This document shows, piece after piece, positions 46,800 to 59,339 of a stretch of 64,000 bases of DNA. Within the stretch, counting starts at the first letter, position 1, and each line of letters opens with the position of its first letter. The stretch lies in NCBI RefSeq assembly GCF_028476545.1, contig NW_026731657.1:488001-552000 (forward strand), in the 5' to 3' direction. This DNA is from Physella acuta (lineage: Eukaryota; Mollusca; Gastropoda; Physidae). The notes under the pieces were generated by a model, which was not told where the DNA came from, did not search any database, and saw only the letters and a program-made list of their open reading frames with translations. Both the position numbers and the translations under genes were made by a program.

Positions 46800-47700
46800 C
46801 GTTTTCAACAGAAAGGGAGGCGATTAACTCTTTACTGAAATACTTCGTATTTTTGTTGTTGTTTCCCTACAACTCATTTTCATTTTTTTAAGTGGAAAAG
46901 CGTGTCTTTACTTTTTTCTCTATAGTCACCACCCCCTCCATCCACCGCTTCCCCTATCCCAGGGGTCGGTAACCTTTTGATACGCAAGAGCCGAAAGTTA
47001 CAATTTACAAACTTTCCCAGTTTTTAAAGAGCCGCAACATTTTTAGTTCAATATTCGGTATTTGATTAGGATTAGGCAAATAAAGTTGATTTGTTATTTA
47101 AAATAAATAGCTTTAAATGTGAAATAATACTTATTCATATACAAACATAGACATGTTTCGCCAGAATAGTAAAATTAGTAATCAAATAATATTATTCTAG
47201 GACTATCTCAATTTACTTTAGAAGCTGTTAATTTTTATGTTATGTTATCTTTACGGATATCACCGGCTCAGGAGGTGTATCCCATTATCCAGTCAGGCCT
47301 CAACACGGTAAACGCCTTTTAACTGGCTTTGATATCGGTTTGAATAACTTGCATCGTTCGCTTCTATCCTTTGGTTCTCACCAGGCTTATCTTCCATTCC
47401 ACTGAACGCAGGGTAAAGTCGTTCCCCACCGTCCAGTTAAAATGAAATTATATATCTATTAATGTTTGTGCAAGGAGCTGGAGAGCCGCATCTGGACGTC
47501 AAAAGAGCCGCAGGTTGCCGACCCCTGCCCTATCCAGATCTGTCGTCATTTATAGACCATCCCTTATATATCTGGTACCCTGTTGTAAGCGAGAGATAAA
47601 GATAAATAGAGTTCGTACACACGTGTAGGCTTAACGATTGATACATCTCAGGATTACTAATCTATTAGTGCACCAGACACGTACATGAAATAATAATTTT
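46800..47700. repeat. long repeat unit, partial copy, carrying a hAT
   Basis: 46900-46959 and 47528-47640 are related to 52380-52520, including CTCCAGAT, ...CTGTTGWAAGCGA. The paired site at 52408-52415 has the hAT target only once. Confidence 0.6.
46960..47527 (-). mobile_element. hAT element, 568 bp, complete ends
   Basis: CAGGGGTCGGTAACCTTTTG to CAGGTTGCCGACCCCTG, bracketed by a perfect 8-bp duplication CCCTATCC (46952-46959, 47528-47535). The body is the reverse of 11429-12329 with a shorter interior. Confidence 0.92.
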
Positions 47701-48119
47701 CATACATGTCTTTCGAACAACCAATAAATGCATTCGATTTTGGTTAGTATGGGACATTCGTAAAAAGATAGTAAGCGCAAAACAAGTCTGTTTTTTTTTT
47801 GGAAAAAAAAATATGTATTTATGTTATGGGTACTACGTTTGATATAGAGGCCTAACAATACACATGTCCAAGAAAAAAATGATTGCCACGTACTGAGTGC
47901 ATGGTAATGAAAAGAAAATTATGATAGGCCAATGCCATTTTTATAATTTCATTATAAAAATGTAATGTAAAATTAATTTGTATTTTTTATATTATGTATA
48001 TGGAAAATTCACTCCCGACAAGAAAACGTGAGCCCAATGTTGATTAAACGATATCTTTGGTTGTCTTGCAAAAGTGTAAAACATAATAGCAATGTGTGTC
48101 GATTGTAATTACATTAAAT

Positions 48120-48700
48120 TTTTAAACAATAGACTTAAACACATCTATGTTTTTATCACTATTAAAAATATTTTATTAAGTTTATTAGCATGTTTTGTCA
48201 CATAAAACGGTATTCCATTTTGTTGTTTGATATTGCTTTATCAAACGAATTTTGTATATGTATAAGGAAATTATTTCCCTTGCAAAATTTCTAAGCCAGA
48301 AAAAGATTATCTGCAATAGTCAACCAAAATAAATATACAGGCGACATTGTATTTAATCATATGAACTCACTAAAATTAGTTAAAAAGAAAACGTGTCACC
48401 TGTAGGTCAATATAAAGATTCGTGTGAGTTCACTATGGCAGGTATTATGTTGACACAATCATTAATCAAGTTATTACAACTGTCATTTAAAGCAGACACT
48501 TCAATGGTCGGAGTAGTCGAGTGACTGAATGCACCGATTCTCTTCCCGACATTTTGACTACAATTAAAGCGTACTGTATGCTATGGGTTCTGTACGGAGG
48601 TCTTAGCTATGGGATCCAAACTCATTACTTTCGATGAGCAATTGTGGCATATAAAGGTATAAATATATCTACACCATTTTTAGTTACTGATTGTAATGTA
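48120..48700. repeat. long repeat unit, distal modules, partial copy
   Basis: AATTATTTCCCTTGCAAAAT (48270), the CACCTGTAGGTCAATATAAAG start, TCGGAGTAGTCGAGTGACTG (48508) and GATCCAAACTCATTACTTTC run in the order of 14840-15330. No gene. Confidence 0.6.
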
Positions 48701-48707
48701 ATCAGTG

Positions 48708-48900
48708 CTTCTCCCAGACATTTTTCTCCGGGGGGTGGTGGGGGGGGGGGGGGTTTGGGGCATTTGATTTTTACGGGGGGGGCGGTCAATATTTTCCGGA
48801 GGGTGGGGGGGCGAACACTAGTAAAAGTGTATGTTTACTATATAAATTCCATCTCGTTCGGGGGTGGGGGGGGGGGCGGTAGACTTTCTTCGCTTCAATT
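48708..48900. mobile_element. G-rich hAT-like repeat, larger fragment
   Basis: Opens CAGTGCTTCTCCCAGACATT and has four long G-runs, ending GGTAGACTTTCTTCG. Related to 45087 and 13205. Confidence 0.45.
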
Positions 48901-49017
48901 TTTTATGATGTGATAGTTTAACAAGGAATCGGACTCGCATGATTGCTAATGAGGCAAATATCTGTTCACATTTACTTTTCTTATGTAAGCAATTAGTTAA
49001 TCTTACATGTTATTATA

Positions 49018-49262
49018 GTTTAGGTTTTACCAATAAACACGTTTATTTACCAATAATAATTACCTCCCTCTGTTACATGCTATATTTAATGTTTTCAAGG
49101 GAGACAATACAAATCTGCAACAATAAGCAAGCCGAGTAAAATTTACGAAATTGTGTAATTAATCACTTTTTAATTTAAGCAAATAGGAAACTATTTAGTT
49201 GAATAAAATAAATGTATACATGGATCTGCAAAATATTCAGTTATAATCGGATTAATTATTAA
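49018..49262. repeat. repeat block shared with 31.0-31.27 kb
   Basis: Second copy of the block described at 31000-31270, with about 10% difference and the same orientation. Confidence 0.85.
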
Positions 49263-49319
49263 AACATTTGTAGTAACTGCAACTATTGAAAGCCTTATAT
49301 TTGTATTAAACATTTTTTA

Positions 49320-49840
49320 AAGACGTGCAATAAAATATGACACAAAAAGTATATACGACATCCTAATGAAACAACAAGCGACACCCTTATACACGAGAAT
49401 TAGTTGGGCCAGGGACCACAATATAATAGACATTAAAGATACATTTTCAAACCTACATTATAAACGCATCACGTCAAAAGAAAGGGAAGTAGCAGACAGA
49501 CTGATTTTTAATACAACTCCGGTTTCGCGAAATACAAAGTCAAATCAAAATGTTAAAATATCATGTCAAACGTGTAAACAAAATATACAAGAAACTGAGA
49601 AACACATTTATATAGATTGTATATTAGTACAGAAAGCAAAGCAAACACTTGCGAAATATTAAACACCACCAATCAAACAGCCACAACAAATAAATCAATC
49701 ACACTTAATTTAATTAATACGACTAGAAAAAGAATAGAAGACGAAAACAGACTAGTAGCAACGGCTATTTATAGATCGACTATATGGCAAATTAGGAATA
49801 AATTCAGATATTTTTTCACAAAAAAAACGACTTAGCGTCA
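49320..49840 (+). pseudogene. LINE ORF2 C-terminus, L1/Tx1-like
   Basis: Plus strand: YDTKSIYDILMKQQATPLYT, ISWARDHNIIDIKD, REVADRLIFNTTP, then a zinc-binding block CQTCKQNIQETEKHIYIDC and finally IYRSTIWQIRNKFRYF in a neighbouring frame. This matches the zinc-binding tail after the reverse transcriptase of L1/Tx1-type LINEs. Reverse transcriptase is missing, one frame change occurs near 49620-49660, and no poly(A) is preserved. A dead 5'-truncated insertion. Confidence 0.7.
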
Positions 49841-50284
49841 TTGCATGATGCAACTTCATCTCATGTCTCTAAAATGTAACACACATCGTGAAAGTGTTTA
49901 TATTTCAATGACATACATATTTTAAATAGAAAAAAAACAGTCTATCATCATTTTCAATAAACATTTTTTATTATAGTGTTTATGTTTACACACGTAATAG
50001 CGTATGTGTGTTTTATTCATTTTTCCCCGATTTATTTTATGCACTTGCTTTGTTAGTTAGTAATTACTTGCCTTGCTAAAACATTCAGAGCAAGATTTAA
50101 GGTTATTGGAAAAAAGAAAAACAAAATACAATTATAACCCGTACATTGCTGAACAAGAATAACAGTAACGTACACTTAACTTACTATAATCACTATTTTG
50201 TTTGTAATTCGATGTTTGAAATGTTACAAACATTTAGACACATTTTAAAAAAACTAAATATAATGTATGTAATCATATATGCTA

Positions 50285-50751
50285 TATAGGGGTACGAGTT
50301 TACACTGCGTTTAGTTGTTTGAAAGATAAGCCTGTTGAGAACAAAAGGACAGAAGCGAACTATACAAGTTATTCGAACCAATTTCTAAGCCAGTTAGTCG
50401 GAGTTTGCCGTGTTGAGGCCTGCCTGGCTAATTGGGAGACACCTCCTGAGCCGGTGATATCCGTAAAGAAATTTAAAAAAAAAACTTGTTTCAGTCCCTA
50501 AAGTGGATTGAACTAGCGCTAGAGTTATATTATTTGATTAGTAATTTTATTATTCTGGCGAAACATGCGTGTTTTTATATGAATAAATATTATTCCATAT
50601 TTAAAGCTATTTATTTTAAATAACAAATCAATTGTGTTTACCTAATCTTAATCAAATGTCAACTATTGAAATAAAAACGTTAGTGGCTCTTTATAAACTG
50701 GGACATTTTTTAAATTGTTTTTTTTCTCTTCCATCTCAAAACGTTGCCGAC
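50285..50751. mobile_element. hAT fragment (right part)
   Basis: Co-linear with 11860-12320, including GTGTTGAGGCCTGCCTGGC, CTCCTGAGCCGGTGATATCC and TATTCTGGCGAAACATG, and ends CAAAACGTTGCCGAC. The left end is lost and the last TIR bases are cut at the junction with 50752. Confidence 0.75.
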
Positions 50752-50955
50752 GTTGTATCTCTTTCTACCATTCATATGAAACTAGCGACAACTGGCCATA
50801 TGCTAGTGCTGTTAGAAAAACTTCGTGGACTTTTCGGCCAACCGGCACCGGCCCTCATTTTCTATTGACCCAAGGCAGGATTCTGCCAAATTTGACGCAA
50901 CTGCGGTGACGTGAGTTGCCCTATCGGGCACCCGATCACTTCGCTTTATTTATAT
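50752..50955. other. unclassified insert, GC-richer
   Basis: About 200 bp between a hAT remnant and a repeat copy, ending TTTATTTATATAGATA. The insert at 63533-63876 ends similarly (ATATAGATA), so both may belong to one uncharacterised element type. Two overlapping frames here show no known protein. Confidence 0.3.
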
Positions 50956-50969
50956 AGATACATGTGTGT

Positions 50970-51620
50970 CCAATATACATTGTATTGGAAGTTAGAACAT
51001 ACCATCATGTGACTTAGTAGTCGAGAGGTTGATACCGCGTCCCGGCCTATAGTCAAACATCAAGTTGATATTCTTGTATGGTTTATGTTTACAATTTACC
51101 CAAACATCCTACCAACTATTCAGCATATCTACTTATATAAGGACAGCGTGCAATACTTTAAGACTGTTACAGTGAAGCCCACGTCCGTATCCATGAAACC
51201 GTCTATACAGAATGTTTACATGTGCTTTTTAGATTTTGGTTATAGCTTTAATGATATAACTGTTTGTTGTTTCGATTAAAAGCGATAAAAAAGACTTTAG
51301 AGATATGTTACGCCTGTATTTGATCGATTCGATTTGAGAGCCCCGATTATAAGTTTAAAATAACGAATCTCGACTCAAGATTCAAGAATACATAATAAGT
51401 AATTGATTTTTTATCTGAACTATTTTAGGCCTTACGTATTTCATATTAATATGTGTTTATATGTGTTACTTACGGTCTCTTGTTTCTACTGTGTCAGACG
51501 TTAGGTTACTTGTCTCATTGAACTCAATTGTTTCACAATATAGAGCTAGATGATTAAACAGAGACTAAGATACGCATGATCAATGTTTATGCCAATTAAT
51601 TGTTGGAAACTCTAACAAGT
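50970..51620. repeat. long repeat unit, copy with empty transposon sites
   Basis: Co-linear with 11160-13180 but lacking its hAT and MITE: a single GTCTATAC at 51201-51208 and a single TGT at 51511-51513. It contains the tRNA-like GTAGTCGAGAGGTTGATACC at 51017. Confidence 0.9.
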
Positions 51621-51708
51621 TTAAAAAAATACCTTCATCAAACGAATGGAAGTTTATTGTCGATGAATAGTGAAAATGAAGTATCACATATAGTATTTTG
51701 TGCCCGCT

Positions 51709-51852
51709 GTGTTAGGGTGTATATATTTACTTATGTACGGCAGTGCTAGGGTGTATTTATGTTTACAAATGTCCATATGTGTTAGGGTGTCACAATATGT
51801 ATACATATGTTCGGCTATGCTAGATTGACATATGTGTATATGTGTACGGCCT
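51709..51852. repeat. degenerate ~36-bp tandem repeat
   Basis: Four units each opening RTGYTAGGGTG or a variant and ending ATGTACGGC or similar, rich in TATGT. Confidence 0.6.
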
Positions 51853-51959
51853 GCATAACATTTAATTTTGTTTGTTTTGGTGTAATATGTTAATACATGT
51901 ATGACTTTGTTACTGTCTAATATGTTTGCTTATGTACAACCAACTTAACAATGATCTTA

Positions 51960-52520
51960 AAAGTTTAACAGAAGAGTTTACATTGTCACATTGTCACATT
52001 GACATAGACGGTTGATTAGAAGACTTTACATTGTGAAATAGTCACTCTGTTGCCGTTTACAATTAATGGAATCATCACTGAAGTTGACTTTAACATTGGC
52101 GATTAAAACAAAAGTAAAGACATTTTACAAATCTGAAGGTAAGCAACTTATGTCTTTGTTGTGGTCATGGTCAATACTTAATTTCTCCTACCCTAAAATG
52201 ATAGCACACCTCATTTTACCAAACACCTCATTCAAAATTACATTATACAGCCGTTTATTTTATGTTGCTTTTTTCAATGTTTTTTTCTTCTTAAATCTTA
52301 ATTAAGCTCGATTTTCTTGACTATGCAAAATAAATGTTAGTTTTTACTGCAAAAACGTGATTTCTTTTTTTCTAAATCGTCACCAAACCCTCCTCTTCTA
52401 ACCCCTCCCCTCTCCAGATATTTTGTTATGTATAGAGGATGTTTTTCTTATAGCTTGTACTCTGTTGAAAGCGAAAAATGATATGCATACAGTTCAACAC
52501 ATTATGAGTTCTACTGGTAA
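51960..52520. repeat. long repeat unit, middle modules
   Basis: AGACTTTACATTGTG, TTTGTTGTGGTCATGG and CACCTCATTTTACCAAAC match 27955-28180 and 56220-56420. The piece 52380-52520 pairs with 46900-47640 and shows the empty hAT site at 52408-52415. Confidence 0.65.
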
Positions 52521-53547
52521 TAGTGAAGCAATACAATACACATTACAATGAAAAAGGATTTCATTGTACAGAATTCTTGGTTTATCTTTGTTCTAAATTC
52601 AAATGTAAAATAAATATGGATTATCTTTGAAATTGATAAGACAAGCACACCATTAATTCAACGATGTCTTCGTATATAATTCAAAATAGTAAAAACATAG
52701 CTACAGTGTTTATGTTTGAAATTACAGTAATAGTTCAACATAAAACAATGAAACATCTAACAGTTTTAGATCTTGTTTAAACTGAATGAATATTGTTGGT
52801 ATGTAATATTTCAAACATGTATTGGTATGGCTCATTTTTTAAAATATTTTATTTCTTTAATAAAAAGGTACGTCAAATAGGTAATTATTTCCCTTGCACG
52901 ATATCCAAAGAAGAAAAAAAATGATTAGTAAATACTTTTCTGCATCGGATTAAAAACATTCAAAAACATATGGGCAACATTGTAACGAATCTAATGGATA
53001 CATTTAAAATTAACTACAATAGAAAAAAAATGTAACCATGTAAGAAACGTAGGAGTCACTTTTGGAGCTGGTCAAATGTAGCTCAATTTAAAGTTGTGTG
53101 TGTGTTCAATATGGCTGGCATTATGTTGATACAATCATTACTTAAGTTATTGAAACTGTCATTTAAAGTAGTGGTTGGAGTAGTCGAGTGAATGATTGCA
53201 CCGAATCTCTTCTCTGTATTTTGAATAAGATAAAAGTGTACTATCTGTTATGGGTTATGTACTGAGGTCTTAGCTGTAGCTTCAGTTTTTCTTAATGTTA
53301 ATCAGGTTCCCATCTGAGCCCCTAAAAAGCCAGATTTAAAAAATTAAAATGCATACATGTTAATAAGTTTTCATAGCAGTAATTTAGTTTTTATTAAATG
53401 CCTAATTATAGTTAGTTGATCTTGAATGTTGAATTAACGATATTTATATGATTTAAAAACAAAAACCTTACGTTTTTTTTTTAAATTCATTTTAGAAATA
53501 TTTAAATTAAATAATGTTTCTGATTTCTTTTGCAATTTTGTGTGTAT

Positions 53548-53855
53548 TTTTTACTTTCTCGTATATACGAAGTATAGAGAAATTCTTGTAATCGTGCACA
53601 AAAAAATCAAGATTTTTACAAATCTTGACGTTTTACATCTGACTGATACGGAAAAACATAATTTTGCAATCTTGTCCGTATGTCCGTGTGTCCGTCTGTG
53701 TGTCTGTCTGTGTGTAAACACGATAACTTGAGTACCTTACAGCTAGGTTGATGAAATTTTATATATAAGTATTTTATTAAAATCGTAGATCCTTATCAAC
53801 TTGTGAGCGATTTCCGATCACCGGAAGTGGTACTTTTTCTACTTTGATAAATTAA
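53548..53855 (+). mobile_element. 5' half of the TCGTATATACGA repeat
   Basis: About 300 bp of the family, to CCGGAAGTGGTACTTTTTCT, then breaks. A further 50-bp 5' scrap lies at 54370-54418. Confidence 0.65.
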
Positions 53856-53892
53856 TCAGTTAATTAAATATATATATATATTTTGCTCTTTT

Positions 53893-53969
53893 TTTGCCTT
53901 GGTGTCACCCCCCTAAATGGTGTCACACGGTGTGGTCCGCAACCCCGTCCCCACTTCGTAACGCCCCTG
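53893..53969. mobile_element. hAT MITE fragment, GGCGTAGCGAGG family
   Basis: GGTGTCACCCCCCTAAATGG, GTGTGGTCCGCA and the end CGTAACGCCCCTG match the right half of 15831-16202. Confidence 0.65.
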
Positions 53970-54944
53970 GGTGTAATTCAGAACGTCCAAAAGATTTAAC
54001 TTCTGGATCCGAATTTTCGGATCAGGGATTTTGGAATATAAAGGTCTAAATACATCTACTATATATAACATATATATAACATGTGTTACTGATGGAAATG
54101 TTAGGTGTATGGAAATCAATCATTTGGTTTATTCTATCTGTTCTTCTTATGATTTACAATTCGTCGACAACATATTTCAAGGCTCCAGCTATATGTCTTT
54201 TTCACTACAACCAATATTTAATTACGTTACTTTTAAAACATACAATTTAGTCATACGTATGTGTACAGGCGCATTATCATGTGCAAATAGTTAAAACAAC
54301 GATGTAGGATTAGATATTGTGATACATTGTTGGTATATTATCTTAATTAAAATATTTAATCTAATGCCTTTTTACTTTCTCGTATATAAGAAGTATAGAG
54401 AAAGTCTTGTAAACGTCAGGCCTAGGTTTGAGATTTTAAAATTAAAGAAAATAAAATAGAACAACACACAAGACATAGACAGGACAGAAGTAAACACATC
54501 TATAAATAGAACAACCCACGCATGACATATGAGTTAAATTAGTGCTAAAAATTGATACATTTAGAAAACAAACAACGTTTGCTTATTTGATGTTAGTTTC
54601 CAAGACTTGCACATTATTTAGTTTAAACAATCGCTATTGCTTCTTTCGAATTGGAAAAATAATTATTTTTTATTATTTTTTTTTTATTTTAAGGATTGTC
54701 CCATTACAACCAAAATTGCATGTAAAGTATTTAACCCCTTGTGTGTGTGAGGGGGGTGGGAAAGCGGGGGGTTCTAAAACATTATAATTATATGTACTCG
54801 TTACATAATATTATTTTCTGCACACATTGAATGTATTTTAATAATTCATATTAGCATTTATGACATTAATAAATCTCAGGGCCTCTTCTGTCGTTGTCCA
54901 GTTATATGTTGAAACATATGTTTTGACGTGTGTGTGTGCTATTG

Positions 54945-57716
54945 ATTAACTTGATAAATCCCCTATTGTCATATATTATGTATTCACCGCACCTGAAACT
55001 TACAAAACTACACATCAGTATGTATTGGTTATGTCATTGGTAAGGTTCGGCTGCACCTTCTGCGGACTTAGCCGATAAATAGAAAATATTTTTTTTTTAA
55101 AAACATGTGCACAGTAACAATTATTTTACATTGTAGAACGTGACGTAGTCAGTCAACGACCAAAAATATTTTCAAATGTCCCTGCATACACACAGTTGTA
55201 TATCAAATGTGAACTTATTGGAGGGTCAGATGTTGTCAAACAGATGGTATCAATCCAGATAGATAAGACCTATAGTAAGACCGACAAATAGGCCTACATT
55301 TTAATAGCATCTTACACATCCGCCTACATTTCAGTAACATACGACACATTGGTCTACGATTATATAGCATGTCTCAAATCGGTCTACAGTATGTGTCACT
55401 CAAACCATGCCATATACATTAATTCTATCACACAAGAAACAAGCAATACAATCATGAAGTGTAAGTATCCGGAAAAATAATTTGTGTCCACATCAACGTT
55501 AGCGTCCCTACAACGGGTGATTTGTTCTGACAATTAAACGAAATCTTCTTCAAGGAACAATAGATACGTCATCCATCAGAAGTAACAGCATGTGTTGACA
55601 CGTTGAAGTAAGTTCGATGAAACACATAAGTCGTCTTCGATTAAAGGTCACTGTTTATTTTTATTTGTTTAAATTTTATTTAATTATTTTATTTTCGTTG
55701 TTGCAAATAAGTAGTAAACATACACAATTCAAACAAGTCATCAGAATATATTTTGAACCGAGTCATTCGCGTGTCTTTGAAACGTGCAAACAAACTCATT
55801 ACAATTTTTGGTCTTAAAAAAATTACAACAACAAAAATTCTTATGAAAAATATACATATAACCTAAGCTTGTTATTTTAATAGAATGTATTTAATTTGCA
55901 ATTCAGACTTACTAGTCGTGTTTCTGTATATTGTATCAGACAATTTCCACGGCTAGTGATATAAACTAGAAGAAATTTGTCTCCAGTGTACTGCTTAGTA
56001 AGAATAATGGGACGTAATAAGTAAATACGCATTTTTTAGTTTAAAAAAAAATGAGATTTTTTTGTATGATTTGTTTACAATATACACAAACATATTACCA
56101 ACAATCCAACACTTTTACTAATGTAAGGACATCGTGTAAGACATTGAGGCTGTGATAGTTGAACTTTGAAATTTCTGATAACTTGATTTATGCACATCAG
56201 TTACAGAACAGTTAATAGAAGACATACTGTGAATTGTTTACTCTGCTGGCGTTTTCAAAAAATGAAATCAGCGCTAAAGTTGACATATTCATTTGTGATT
56301 AAACAACAACTAAAGATAGTTTTCAAAATCTGACGATAAGCAACTTCTGTTGTGGTCATGGATGATACGTGCTTCCTCCTCCCCTAAAATGATATCACAC
56401 CTCATTTTACCAAACCTGCCCCTCAAAATTACATTACACTTTCAAAGGTATTTTTTAAGGTTTATTTTTTTTTCAAAGCTTTACTAAGCTTGACTTTCTT
56501 GACAAGCGAAATTATGTTTAAAACTACTTTTCTAAATGTTTTAGTTCATAACCGTGTCATTAGTTTTTCTCCATTGTCATCTAACCCAACCCCCTCCTAT
56601 ACCCTCCATGTTGAAAACAAAAATATCAGAATTGCACGACCACAGACCACTGGTCAAACCAATGCAACCAACGACACGTAAACACACCTCAACAGACAAC
56701 CTAAGACTCAGTCCGATTAGAACATGTAAACTGTACCTACGGCAATGCATCGTTACCACGATGTCATGTTATTAATTTATTTAGTATTATTTTGAATCAG
56801 AAACTATTACAGTTTCAGTTGTAATGGTATTTTAAAACAATGTCAAAGGTAACTATATATCGTGTGAATAGTGAATACTATCTCTGATTAGGTGATTGTG
56901 AATGTGTATGTTCCTCCCTGTGATTTTGCTTTGATGGTCAACATGAATTAACTTGTGTGTGAATGGTTTTATTTTGGCAATCTAGGACTTTGGTATACTT
57001 GTATAGTCAGTGTTTAAACGACAAGTAGGTCTATAATTGTTGGTTAAATTAAGGTCAGCTTGGGGTTTCCGATTAAATATTTTTAAGATATTATGTTAAA
57101 GTTTTCATGGCACCGTTCAAACAGGAAAATTACTTCGAAGGTGGCTACACGAATAGGGTTCTCTCGGATGTGAAGTTTTTATAGGATTCACTAAATCATG
57201 AAATTTACATAACCAGTTTGTGACAAGTAATACTCATTGATCAATCAGACTTTATCACAAGTCTTCTAAATGTGTTAAACATATCGCAACTGTGGTTTTT
57301 TTTAATGGCTTAGATATTTTAAATATAAAGCAAAGACACATCTTCAGTCTTTTATCATTTGTAAACAAACAAATAATATACTAGATCGTGTACAATGCAA
57401 AAATAAAATAAAAACTGTCTTTTTTATTTGAATTATTTCCAATGCATTTGATGTATTTGATGTGTCAATTACACGGGTAATTACTTCACTTGCGAACTTT
57501 CGGAATAAATATGAATTAAAGTTATTGGTAAATTAGTGTCTGGATTTGTGAACTAAAATAACAATATTCACACTGCAGTAAACCTAATCTATTATACACA
57601 TTTAAAATGAACTAAAATAGAAAATATCTAACCTTGTAAAATATGCACCAGCTACGTTGGAAGCGGGTGAGATGTAGCTCAATATAAAGGTGTGTATGAG
57701 TTCAATATGGCAGACT
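54945..57716. repeat. long repeat unit, longest uninterrupted copy
   Basis: Pairs with 26530-29175 to about 57430, then continues without a break into the modules of 14800-15060 (GGAAGCGGGTGAGATGTAGC, 57658), so it links modules seen separately elsewhere. It is cut at 57716 by an LTR-like sequence. Apart from the relic frame at 56609 no coding sequence is evident. Confidence 0.85.
56554..56775 (+). pseudogene. conserved relic of unknown protein, copy 3
   Basis: MLKTKISELHDHRPLVKPMQ then TTRKHTSTDNLRLSPIRTCK, LYLRQC. Compared with 9084 most changes are synonymous. Unknown family. Confidence 0.4.
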
Positions 57717-57717
57717 G

Positions 57718-57830
57718 TTGTGATGTGAGGTTAGGACAGGGTCGACAATAATCAAACACGAAGTCAGTATATAATTAAGTTCTTTAATGGTTAAAAGATC
57801 AAACGAAAAATATGCTCTATTATTATGTCA
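57718..57830 (-). mobile_element. LTR-like fragment
   Basis: Begins TGTTGTGATGTGAGG just where the repeat unit stops. The layout (AAGTCAGTATATAATTAAG, TTCTTTAATGG) resembles the start of 38713-39121. Fossil; family uncertain. Confidence 0.3.
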
Positions 57831-58203
57831 CTTCCCTCCCAGGTGTTCATATGCTACAGAATTGTGCGTACTTTTTTTTTTACATTCTTTAATCTCAATA
57901 TAACTAAACTAGACTATAGCTTGAAGGTTAATGATAACATAAAACACAAGTGACCAACAACAACAATGTAATTGCGCCCATTTAAGATCCATCTATGGCG
58001 AAAGATGTTGGGAGGAACCTCTATGATTACGGTCCACGTTGCTTAATGAATTCATGGGTCCCACACTTTTCAGATACAGCCAAGTCACCCACAATCTCAA
58101 CCAAAATATCAGATAAAGAAGGACCATCATCAAGACCAACTGCCAGATGTTATATTTATAATTCAAAATTGCAGCTAAAATGAGCTTTTTACAACTCATT
58201 TTA

Positions 58204-58273
58204 GCGACCCTAGGGTCGGCGCCCGGGGACATATGTACCTCCCCCCCCCCCCCCACCCGTCGCTACGCCGCTG
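58204..58273. mobile_element. hAT MITE fragment
   Basis: GGCGCCCGGGGACATATGT, a C-run and the end CGTCGCTACGCCGCTG match the 30254-30436 family in reverse. Left end absent. Confidence 0.55.
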
Positions 58274-58454
58274 CCAACAGTCACTGAATACCTCCTGGCC
58301 ACATAATCCACAGTCTAATCAGCCCGCACCAGATCCTGCGACCCACACCTTCATTGTAGCAGATCTAAACAACACTAAAACACAACATGGACCCAACACA
58401 CTTGAGCTATCCATGTACAAGAAAGATACTGTATGTGGCACTGCGATGACGAAA

Positions 58455-58780
58455 TAGTGTAATGTTGGTCATAGATAAGCGATAGGTAGCGTAGGTCAAC
58501 TAGACATTGGTCAAGCAGAACCAATATAATGCAGTGACGAACTGACCATTACGTGAGATGATCAGCTGACCACTGAAGCGTCAGTTGCGAGTTGGTTGTA
58601 TGTATCGTTAGGAGATTATTGGAACGTTTAGGGGAAAATCGTGGATTAGTGAGCAGTAGCGGAGTTTGATATGTATGTGAAGAAAGCATTTGCAATTAGA
58701 CTAGAGACCGAATAGTATAAGTAGTTTTGTATAGTAGGGTAAGAGAGAATAAAACAAGTTAATTAAAAAAGTCTAGTGAC
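58455..58780 (+). mobile_element. LTR-like fossil, plus orientation
   Basis: Shares the GATCAGCTGACCACTGAAGCG block with 38713-39121 in the opposite orientation, with a TATAAG box near 58716 and AATAAA at 58750. Its last ~25 bp recur at 60010. Target duplication not found. Confidence 0.35.
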
Positions 58781-59275
58781 ATTTGTGCGCAATTTCCTTA
58801 TGTTATCTAAAAATAGCTCTGACGTATAATGTTGGGGTGCGTTCAAGCTAGAAGAACGATCGGTTTGTAGGTGTTTATATAATTTTAAAATTTGTGACCG
58901 AACGAGAGGATATTTTTGAAAACTTTCTTAGGCAATATTGTTCTAAATTATGACAGGAATCGATTGGTACATGTTTCAAGTCGCTAAGTGGTCTGGTTGC
59001 CGAGATATGGGTCAAAAACTGATTTTTTTCGAGGTTTTTTGGCTTTTCCGGGAAATACATGAAAGAAACCAGGAATTTTTATGGCCTATGCTCATTCTCG
59101 TAACTTGCTTAACATAATTGCTTTTGGAACTAGTCATCGATATTGCTTCGTTGAGGAGGAGATACGACTTAAAGCCCGGACACACATTCATCCATACATT
59201 CATTCATCCATCCATTCCCAGAAATGACGAGTTAATAAACGCAATTCTCCAGAATGGAAATTGCGCTAAAAATTA
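58755..59275. repeat. TIR-bounded repeat, copy 1
   Basis: Shares with 60008-60725 the stretches AAAAAGTCTAGTGACA, GCGCAATTTCCTTATGTTAT and the whole of 58893-59275. Inner ends GCGCAATTTCC and GGAAATTGCGC form an inverted repeat, so this could be a small DNA transposon, here within LTR-like DNA. (CATT)n-like runs occur near 59187-59215. Confidence 0.55.
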
Positions 59276-59339
59276 TTTTGTGCAGATATAGAAACATTAT
59301 AACATCTTTTGAAATGGACTTGTGTTTGATCTTACACAC

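Larger units (their letters stand above)
52880..54540. repeat. long repeat unit, distal modules, copy 2
   Basis: Pairs with 14800-16350. It is interrupted at 53548-53969 by a TCGTATATACGA-repeat fragment and a hAT fragment that are absent from the other copy, then resumes with GATTTTGGAATATAAAGGTC at 54028. Confidence 0.75.
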
